Source: Chloroflexota bacterium | GTDB lineage: Bacteria > Chloroflexota > Dehalococcoidia > DSTF01 > JACRBR01 | Length of the DNA: 5,648 bases | Direction: 5' to 3' | Assembly (NCBI GenBank): GCA_021813085.1 | Contig: JAKAMA010000180.1 | Location: 1 to 5,648 of the forward strand | Shown: in pieces, positions 1 to 4,321 of the stretch | How the letters are laid out: the number at the start of each line of letters is the position of its first letter | Position numbering within the stretch: the stretch's first letter is position 1 | The notes under the pieces: generated by a model | The model's database searches: none | Told to the model about the DNA's origin: nothing | The model's input: the letters and a program-made list of their open reading frames with translations, nothing else | Program-made: the position numbers and the translations under genes

Positions 1-145
1 AACCACGAGCGCTGATGGCCCGCGCTCCTGGCGAGGGCGGAACGGAAGGTCCGCGTCTACGTGTGTCGCGCACGGCTCGCGCGGGTGGCTGGCGCATCCC
101 ACCTCGGTGCCGCCGGCGGCATGGGTATCTACGGAAGGGGCACGC
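1..145. other. Upstream region of proB; possible tail of a preceding gene
   Basis: Frame 1 reads Asn-His-Glu-Arg and then TGA at 13-15, which could be the last codons of an upstream plus-strand gene, but four residues cannot identify it. The proB frame itself is open back to base 2, so the absence of stops does not fix the proB start; the ribosome binding site at 133-140 does. I see no convincing -35/-10 pair in this stretch. Confidence 0.3.
133..140 (+). promoter_or_regulatory. Ribosome binding site of proB (GGAAGGGG)
   Basis: A purine-rich GGAAGGGG lies five bases before ATG 146. This selects ATG 146 over the in-frame GTG at 107, which lacks a comparable site and would add 13 residues that do not look like the ProB N-terminus. 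Confidence 0.6.
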
Positions 146-1288
146 ATGGCGGCATCCCGGCGTGACGGCGGACAGCGAGGCTATCACCGCATCGTCGCGA
201 AGCTCGGCACGAACCTGCTGACGGGCGGCAGCGACCGGCTCGATGCGGGCGTGATGTCCGGGCTGGTCGCGCAGGCCGTCCGGCTGATCGACGAGCGGCG
301 CGAGGTCGTCATCGTGACGTCGGGCGCGATCGCGGCGGGGCGGGAGCGGCTCGGGCCGCTGAAGGAGCGGCGCGACATCCCCTTCCGGCAGGTGCTGGCG
401 GCGGTCGGGCAGCCGCGGCTGATGCAGGCGTACGACGGGCTCTTCGCCGCGCACGGGCGCGCCGTCGCGCAGACGCTCGTCAGCCGGCGCGACCTGCACG
501 ACCGCGCGGGCTACCTGAACGCGCGCAACACGCTGCTCGGGCTGCTCGAAGTGGGCGTGGCGCCGATCGTCAACGAGAACGACGCCGTCGCCATCGACGA
601 GATCGCGGACGCCCGCATCGGCGACAACGACAACCTCTCGGCGCTCGTCGCCAACCTCATCGACGCGGACGCGCTGGTGATGCTGACCGACACGGACGGC
701 CTCTACACCGCCGACCCGCGCCGCGACCGCGGCGCGACGCTGATCCCGCGCGTGGACCGCATCACGAAGGAGATCGAGCAGATCGCCGGCGTCAGCGAGA
801 CGGGACGCGGCACCGGCGGCATGGTCACCAAGCTGCAGGCGGCGAAGCTCGCCACCGGCGGCGGCTCCGACGTCTACATCGCGGACGGCCGGGCGCCGGA
901 CGCGCTGTACCGCATCGCCAGCGGCGAGCACGTGGGTACGCTGCTGCCGGCGCGCGGCAGCCGGATGGAGAGCCGCAAGCGCTGGATGCTGTCGGGCCTC
1001 GGGACGCGGGGCCGCATCGTGGTCGACGCGGGCGCCGCGCGGGCGCTGCTCGACCAGCGGCGCAGCCTGCTGCCGGCGGGCGTGCGCGAGGTGCAGGGGC
1101 CGTTCAAGCGCGGCGACGCCGTCAACATCTGCCTGCCGGAGGGGCAGGCGATCGCCTGTGGCATCACGAACTACGACGACCGCGAGCTGGCGGCGATCCG
1201 CGGGGTGCGTTCGGACCGCATCGCGGCGGTGCTGGGGCACGAGTATGGCGCGGAGGCGGTGCACCGGAACAACCTGGTGCTGCTGTAG
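146..1288 (+). CDS. proB: Glutamate 5-kinase (gamma-glutamyl kinase) with PUA domain
   Basis: This cytosolic enzyme phosphorylates L-glutamate with ATP to gamma-glutamyl phosphate, the first step of proline synthesis. The 380-residue product has the usual two-domain layout. The amino acid kinase domain (about 14-265) shows KLGTN at 19-23, VTSGAIAAG at 57-65, NENDA at 153-157, GDNDN at 159-163, LTDTDGLYTADPR at 180-192 and GTGGMVTK at 222-229. The C-terminal PUA domain (about 288-370) opens with RGRIVVDAGAARALL. The length matches PUA-bearing bacterial ProB. ATG 146 is chosen because of the GGAAGGGG five bases upstream; GTG 107 is the alternative. No proA follows: downstream lies a tandem repeat array and then a lipid-metabolism gene, so any proA is upstream or elsewhere. 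In the family, proline feeds back on the kinase domain; no transcriptional control element is visible here. Confidence 0.97.
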   Translation: MAASRRDGGQRGYHRIVAKLGTNLLTGGSDRLDAGVMSGLVAQAVRLIDERREVVIVTSGAIAAGRERLGPLKERRDIPFRQVLAAVGQPRLMQAYDGLFAAHGRAVAQTLVSRRDLHDRAGYLNARNTLLGLLEVGVAPIVNENDAVAIDEIADARIGDNDNLSALVANLIDADALVMLTDTDGLYTADPRRDRGATLIPRVDRITKEIEQIAGVSETGRGTGGMVTKLQAAKLATGGGSDVYIADGRAPDALYRIASGEHVGTLLPARGSRMESRKRWMLSGLGTRGRIVVDAGAARALLDQRRSLLPAGVREVQGPFKRGDAVNICLPEGQAIACGITNYDDRELAAIRGVRSDRIAAVLGHEYGAEAVHRNNLVLL

Positions 1289-1308
1289 CCGCGGTGCGCG
1301 TACGTGCG

Positions 1309-1330
1309 GGGGCGCGGCAAGCGGCGCCCC
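1309..1330. repeat. Representative A-type hairpin (H1) of the repeat
   Basis: In A units the arm GGGGCGC pairs perfectly with GCGCCCC (7 bp). Inside the stem are a G-G mismatch and two further GC pairs around AA. A single G-to-C change at the mismatch would make a perfect 10-bp palindrome arm. The same hairpin occurs in units 3, 5 and 6. No T-run follows, so it is not a classic intrinsic terminator. Confidence 0.6.
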
Positions 1331-1373
1331 TACGATCGCAGCGTGCGGCAGCGTGCGTGCGGGGGCGCGGCAA

Positions 1374-1398
1374 GCGGCGCATCGACCATTCGCGCCGT
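1374..1398. repeat. Representative alternative hairpin (H2) of the repeat, shown in a B unit
   Basis: GCGGCGC (1374-1380) can pair with GCGCCGT (1392-1398) as six Watson-Crick pairs plus one G-T pair around an 11-base loop. Equivalent arms exist in units 2, 3, 4 and 5; units 1 and 6 have lost the right arm. H2 uses the same GCGC bases as the right arm of H1, so in units 3 and 5 the two folds exclude each other. Confidence 0.5.
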
Positions 1399-1637
1399 GC
1401 GGCAGGGCACGGGCGGGGGGCGCGGCAAGCGGCGCCCCTACGATCGGCGCCGTGCGGCAGGGTACGTGCGGGGGCGCGGCAAGCGGCGCATCGACCATTC
1501 GCGCCGTGCGGCAGGGTACGTGCGGGGGCGCGGCAAGCGGCGCCCCTACGATCGCGCCGTGCGGCAGGGCACGGGCGGGGGGCGCGGCAAGCGGCGCCCC
1601 TACGTCGCTGGCAGCGGGACTGTTAGCCTGTAAGCCG

Positions 1638-2378
1638 ATGGACCCCGAATTCGCGCCCCCGCTGCTCTTCGAGAAATCCGCCGACGGCATCGCCTGGATC
1701 ACGCTGAACCGCCCGCAGGTGCTCAACGCGGTCAACATGGCGATGCGCGACGAGCTGTGGTCGGCCTTCCAGGCCGTGCGCGACGACCCGGGAGTCCGCG
1801 TCGCCGTGCTGCGGGGCGCGGGCGACCGCGCGTTCTCGGCCGGGGCGGACATCAGCGAGTTCGGGACGGCGCCGTCGTACGTCGAGGCACGCCGCGCGCG
1901 GCATGAGCGCGACGTCTGGGCGCTGATGCTCGCGATCACGAAGCCGCTGGTCGCGTCGATCCATGGCTTCGCGTTCGGCGCCGGCTGCGAGATGCCGCTC
2001 TGCTGCGACATCCGCATCGCGTCGGACGACGCGACGTTCGCGCTGCCCGAGGTGACGCTGGGCTACATCCCCTCGGCCGGCGGCACGCAACTGCTGCCGC
2101 GCACGGTGCCGCCGGGCGTCGCGCGCGAGATGGTGCTGGGTGGCGAGCCGATCGATGCGCCACGCGCGCTGCGCATCGGCCTCGTGCATCGCGTCGTGCC
2201 CCGCGAGCGGCTGGAGGCGGAGACGGCGGACATCGCCCGGGCGCTAGCCGCCAGGCCGCAGCGTGCACTGCGCGCCGCGAAGGAGGCGATGCGCCGCGGC
2301 GCCGGCTTGCCGCTCGACGCGGCACTGCGGCTGGAGGCGCTGCTGGCGGAGGGCGCGGGCCGCGGAGACCCGCCTTGA
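1638..2378 (+). CDS. Enoyl-CoA hydratase/isomerase family protein
   Basis: This is a crotonase-fold protein of 246 residues, predicted to add water to the trans-2 double bond of enoyl-CoA thioesters in fatty acid or related acyl-CoA breakdown in the cytosol. The oxyanion-hole and CoA-binding segment AFSAGADI is at 65-72, followed by HGFAFGAGCEMPLCCDI at 109-125 and FALPEVTLGYIPSAGGTQ at 134-151. Glu118 and Glu138 are 20 residues apart and align with Glu144/Glu164 of the rat mitochondrial enzyme, so hydratase activity is likely; the acyl substrate cannot be told. ATG 1638 is chosen because family homology begins a few residues later (LLFEKSADGIAWITLNRP), although no strong ribosome binding site precedes it. 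The frame stays open far upstream through the repeat array, so a longer automatic call is likely to be an artefact. The stop overlaps the next gene by 4 bp. Confidence 0.95.
   Translation: MDPEFAPPLLFEKSADGIAWITLNRPQVLNAVNMAMRDELWSAFQAVRDDPGVRVAVLRGAGDRAFSAGADISEFGTAPSYVEARRARHERDVWALMLAITKPLVASIHGFAFGAGCEMPLCCDIRIASDDATFALPEVTLGYIPSAGGTQLLPRTVPPGVAREMVLGGEPIDAPRALRIGLVHRVVPRERLEAETADIARALAARPQRALRAAKEAMRRGAGLPLDAALRLEALLAEGAGRGDPP
2364..2378 (+). promoter_or_regulatory. Ribosome binding site and TTGA start-stop overlap
   Basis: GGAGA at 2364-2368 lies six bases before TTG 2375. The four bases TTGA (2375-2378) hold both the next gene's start and the hydratase TGA stop. This supports translational coupling and the TTG start; the next in-frame candidate, TTG 2429, would fall inside the membrane segment. 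Confidence 0.6.
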
Positions 2379-2962
2379 GCGAGGCGGCGCCGCCCGGACC
2401 GCGCGGCTGCACCTGGCGCACGGGGTGCTTGCTTCCGCTCGCGGCCGTGGCGGCGGCGATCGTGCTGGTGACCGCGGGCGAGTTCGTCGCCTTCCTCGTC
2501 GGATCGCCGTCGGGCAGCGCCCCTTCGTCGCAGTTCGACGCGGGGCCGGCGGACGCCTACCGGCGTGGCGACGTCAGCCAGATCGAGCCTGAGCACCTCT
2601 TCGTCACGCGGCTGGAGGACGGCACGTTCATCGCCCTCTACGACAAGTCGCCGCGTCAGCAGGAGGGCAACGGAAGCTGCCGCGTCCACTACGTCGACGT
2701 CTCGCCGCTGGGGACGCTGCCGCAGCTCCCCGGCTTCACGGGCGCGTTCGTCGAAGACTGCAGCGCGGAGACGCGCACGGTCTGGCGCGCCGACGGGACG
2801 TACGCGTTCGGGGCGGGCTACGGCAACCTCGACCGTTACCACACGCGGATCAACGCCGACGGGCACCTGATCATCGACCTCAGCTCGCGCACGTGCACGC
2901 GCAGCGTCGGTGTCGTCGGCGTGCCGCCGTTCAAGGTCGAGCGCTGCGGGCGGGGAGGCTGA
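2375..2962 (+). CDS. Single-pass membrane protein with a ligand-less Rieske-like domain
   Basis: The 195-residue product has a short Arg-containing N-terminus, one hydrophobic membrane segment (about 18-43), a Gly/Ser/Pro linker and a soluble domain (about 60-172), probably outside the cytoplasm by the positive-inside rule. The domain follows Rieske order: FVTRLEDGTFIALYDKSP at 76-93, CRVHY at 102-106, FVEDC at 125-129, GTYAFGAG at 141-148, LDRYHTRI at 152-159 and GHLIIDLS at 163-170. On a by-eye alignment, box 1 (C-x-H-x-G-C) becomes E97-G-N99-G-S101-C102, and box 2 (C-x-C-H) becomes E127-D-C129-S130. All four cluster ligands are missing, while the two disulfide cysteines, Cys102 and Cys129, remain. 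Cys174 and Cys191 are extra. Electron transfer is therefore unlikely; a structural, binding or sensing role is open. Its start overlaps the hydratase stop. The reading frame is secure; the fold is inferred from pattern. Confidence 0.72.
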   Translation: MSEAAPPGPRGCTWRTGCLLPLAAVAAAIVLVTAGEFVAFLVGSPSGSAPSSQFDAGPADAYRRGDVSQIEPEHLFVTRLEDGTFIALYDKSPRQQEGNGSCRVHYVDVSPLGTLPQLPGFTGAFVEDCSAETRTVWRADGTYAFGAGYGNLDRYHTRINADGHLIIDLSSRTCTRSVGVVGVPPFKVERCGRGG

Positions 2963-2993
2963 CGGTCAGGGCGCCGCAGGGGCTACGCGGCGC
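2959..2993. terminator. Hairpins at the convergent gene junction (weak terminator candidate)
   Basis: CTGACGGTCAG (2959-2969) is an 11-bp palindrome over the stop of the membrane-protein gene. GCGCCGC (2971-2977) can pair with GCGGCGC (2987-2993) across a 9-base loop that contains the cyclase stop codon (minus strand, 2983-2985). The junction is only 20 bp, so both transcription units must end here or run into each other. There is no T-run on either strand, so intrinsic termination is not established. Confidence 0.25.
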
Positions 2994-3522
2994 GGCGCTC
3001 GGCGCGGTAGAGGTTGATCGGGGCCGGGATGCCCTTCATCACGGCGGGGCCAAGGCGCTCGAAGGCGACGTCCGGCGGCACCTCGGCGATGGCTTGCACC
3101 GTCGCCTCCGACGCGAGCACCTCGCCGGAGCCGGCGAGGCTCATGATGCGCGAGGCGACGTTGACATCGTGCCCCACCAGGTCGTCGCCGCGCCGCGTCT
3201 GCTGCCCGGCGTGGACGCCGATGCGTACCGAGAGGGGGGTGTCGGACCTCGCCGCTTCCTCTTCGAAGCGCTCCTGCACGCAGAGGCCGGCGACGATCGC
3301 GGCGCACGGGTCCCTGAACCAGAGCATCATGCCGTCGCCCAGTTCCTTGACGATGCGCGCATCGCCAGCGAGCGCCGCCCGGACGATCGCCTCCTGCATC
3401 GTCAGGAGCGCGAGCGCCTCGCCGTCGCCCCGCAGCGCCGTAAACTCCGTGAAGCCAACGATGTCGGTGAACATCACGGTGCCACGGATCGTGGCAGCCG
3501 GGAGCGGGGCAGCCGTCGTCAC
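2983..3522 (-). CDS. Stand-alone class III adenylate cyclase catalytic domain
   Basis: This 179-residue protein is almost entirely a class III nucleotide cyclase catalytic domain, predicted to make cAMP and pyrophosphate from ATP as a homodimer. MFTDIVGFTEF at 17-27 gives metal-binding Asp20. VKELGDG at 58-64 gives substrate-selecting Lys59 and the second metal ligand Asp63. GHDVNVASR at 117-125 gives Asp119, which with Lys59 is the adenine-type pair, plus transition-state residues Asn121 and Arg125. All key residues are present, so it should be active. There is no attached sensor, HAMP, tetratricopeptide or membrane segment. GTG 3522 is chosen because AGGTG lies eight bases upstream and GTGA overlaps the preceding gene's stop. 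The frame is open further upstream, but that extension is Arg/Pro-rich antisense-like sequence inside the DUF4097 gene. Its partner is probably that upstream gene. Confidence 0.93.
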   Translation of the reverse strand: MTTAAPLPAATIRGTVMFTDIVGFTEFTALRGDGEALALLTMQEAIVRAALAGDARIVKELGDGMMLWFRDPCAAIVAGLCVQERFEEEAARSDTPLSVRIGVHAGQQTRRGDDLVGHDVNVASRIMSLAGSGEVLASEATVQAIAEVPPDVAFERLGPAVMKGIPAPINLYRAERRAA

Positions 3523-3535
3523 TCGGCCAGCACCT
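3519..3535 (-). promoter_or_regulatory. GTGA start-stop overlap and ribosome binding site of the cyclase
   Basis: On the minus strand AGGTG (3535-3531) is followed after eight bases by GTGA (3522-3519), which contains both the cyclase GTG start and the TGA stop of the DUF4097-like gene. This is a classic translational coupling layout and fixes the cyclase start. Confidence 0.65.
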
Positions 3536-4226
3536 GGATCGACCCGGAGATCGAGACGGCGTCGATGCGGCAGTCGGCGCCCGGCGGCAGGTCGCACAGG
3601 ACGCGGCCGCCGACGCTCTTGCAGAACATCTCGGCCGCGGTGCCTTCGGGCAGCGCGATGCGCACCGTGCCGGACACGGTCTTCACCTTGATCGCGCCGT
3701 CGCCGCCGCACACCGCATCGATGGAGCCGCCGACGCTGCGCGCGCGAAATGCGCCGTCCACGTGGTCGAAGCGGATCGCGCCGGACATGGTGCTGGCCGT
3801 GGCGGCACCGGCGTGGCCGCCGCTGATCGTGCCGCCGACGCTGCTCGCCCGGCAGTCGCCGTCACAGGAGCCGATGATGATGTCCGCCGATACCGTGCGA
3901 AGGTCGGCCCGGTCCGCCGCGTCGAGCTCGATCCTGCCGCTCATCGTCGTCACCGACACATCGCCGAAGCGGCCTTCGAGCCGCACGCTGCCGGAGTGCG
4001 TGCCGACCACGACATCGGTGCCGGCAGGACAGCGCACCGTGATGGCGCCGGATCCGCGTCCCGCGCGCACCTGGAGCGTGGCGCCGCCGTCCTCTTCCAT
4101 TGCTTGCAGGTGCTCTCCGCGCGCCTCGACGTCGTCGCGCGGCTCGGCGATCAGGTGCACGCGCCCGGAACGCGACTGGACGCGCAGGGTGACGCCCACG
4201 GGGAGCGGATAGTGCTGGATGTCCAT
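3519..4226 (-). CDS. DUF4097-like beta-solenoid protein (putative adhesin family)
   Basis: The 235-residue product has the regular T/S-x-S/G-G turn pattern of DUF4097 proteins, whose biochemical role is not established. Nine coils are visible, with motifs near 76 (THSG), 94 (TMSG), 111 (TVSA), 129 (SVGG), 146 (TMSG), 164 (SVGG), 183 (TVSG), 203 (SVGG) and 225 (SISG). Spacing is 17-22 residues, and from coil 3 the TxSG and SVGG types alternate strictly. Each motif is followed by a beta-prone stretch such as SVRLEG or AIRFDH, consistent with a right-handed beta-solenoid. There is no signal peptide or membrane segment, so it is probably cytosolic, unlike a true adhesin. ATG 4226 has GAGG six bases upstream. 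The stop overlaps the cyclase start, which suggests the solenoid may act with or on the cyclase. The family call rests on pattern. Confidence 0.82.
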   Translation of the reverse strand: MDIQHYPLPVGVTLRVQSRSGRVHLIAEPRDDVEARGEHLQAMEEDGGATLQVRAGRGSGAITVRCPAGTDVVVGTHSGSVRLEGRFGDVSVTTMSGRIELDAADRADLRTVSADIIIGSCDGDCRASSVGGTISGGHAGAATASTMSGAIRFDHVDGAFRARSVGGSIDAVCGGDGAIKVKTVSGTVRIALPEGTAAEMFCKSVGGRVLCDLPPGADCRIDAVSISGSIQVLAE

Positions 4227-4255
4227 GGGCGGCCTCGTCTCTGCCTGTGGCGGTC

Positions 4256-4285
4256 ATTGTGGCGCGCGGCGGTGCCGGGGTTCAA
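4256..4285 (-). promoter_or_regulatory. Possible sigma70-type promoter of the DUF4097-cyclase pair
   Basis: On the minus strand TTGAAC (4285-4280) and CACAAT (4261-4256) are 18 bases apart, and the -10 ends 29 bases before ATG 4226. Each hexamer matches the consensus at four of six positions. It lies in the 95-bp gap after lysS, where A/T-rich hexamers are rare. Read-through from lysS is the alternative. Confidence 0.3.
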
Positions 4286-4321
4286 GTGCGCGGGGCTTGC
4301 GGAACGCGCAGCAGCGCCGGG

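Larger units (their letters stand above)
1301..1604. repeat. Tandem array of six ~54-bp units in two flavours (A-B-A-B-A-A)
   Basis: A shared 19-bp core (ggggg, cgcggc, aagcggcg) starts at 1308, 1361, 1416, 1470, 1524 and 1578, giving periods of 53, 55, 54, 54 and 54. Units start at 1301, 1354, 1408, 1463, 1517 and 1570; the last is cut short. After the core, flavour A (units 1, 3, 5, 6) continues with cccctacg, while flavour B (units 2, 4) continues with catcgaccattcg. Most units then share gcgccgtgcggcagg. The left ends also vary: tacgtgc in units 1, 4 and 5, tgcgtgc in unit 2, and cacgggcg in units 3 and 6. The high identity points to recent duplication and unequal exchange. Function is unknown. 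Confidence 0.95.
1289..1637. other. 349-bp intergenic region dominated by a tandem repeat array
   Basis: The gap runs from the proB stop to the hydratase start and holds the six-unit array (1301-1604), a degenerate trailing stretch (1605-1620) that loosely resembles a unit's right end, and a short leader. No RNA gene, convincing promoter or T-run terminator is seen. All three plus-strand frames are open across the array because the units contain no plus-strand stop codons. That is a property of the repeat and is not evidence of coding. Confidence 0.8.

Noticed and set aside
129..158. Possible repeat-derived proB start region (aggggcacgcatggcggcatc)
   Set aside because: It loosely recalls GC-rich intergenic palindromes, but the arms do not pair well and the purine run is explained as a ribosome binding site.
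15..221. Small plus-strand frame whose ATG overlaps a TGA at 13-15 (TGATG)
   Set aside because: It runs 76 bases into proB, shows no recognisable motif and has a biased Arg/Ser composition. The TGATG could be chance.
1301..1604. CRISPR array
   Set aside because: The segments between the cores are themselves repeated in two versions rather than unique, the core is only 19 bp, and no cas gene is present.
1294..1633. Plus-strand frames across the repeat array that would encode 18-residue repeat proteins
   Set aside because: All three frames are open only because the repeat lacks stop codons. None has a good start with a ribosome binding site, and unit lengths of 53 and 55 shift the frame between copies.
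1616..1637. Promoter or strong ribosome binding site before the hydratase
   Set aside because: GGGA lies 18 bases from the ATG, too far for normal use, and TGTTAG has no matching -35 at a proper distance.
2063..2866. A 267-codon minus-strand open frame across the hydratase end and the membrane-protein gene
   Set aside because: The composition is Arg/Ala-rich and no motif is recognisable. It is an antisense shadow of two better-supported genes.
2893..4212. A 439-codon plus-strand open frame antisense to the cyclase and DUF4097-like genes
   Set aside because: Its product is Arg/Ala/Pro-rich with no recognisable domain, while the minus strand holds clear cyclase and solenoid motifs. Long antisense frames are expected at this GC content.
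4276..4298. tRNA T-arm-like GGGGTTCAAG
   Set aside because: The flanking bases do not form the required 5-bp stem, and no acceptor or anticodon arm is found nearby.
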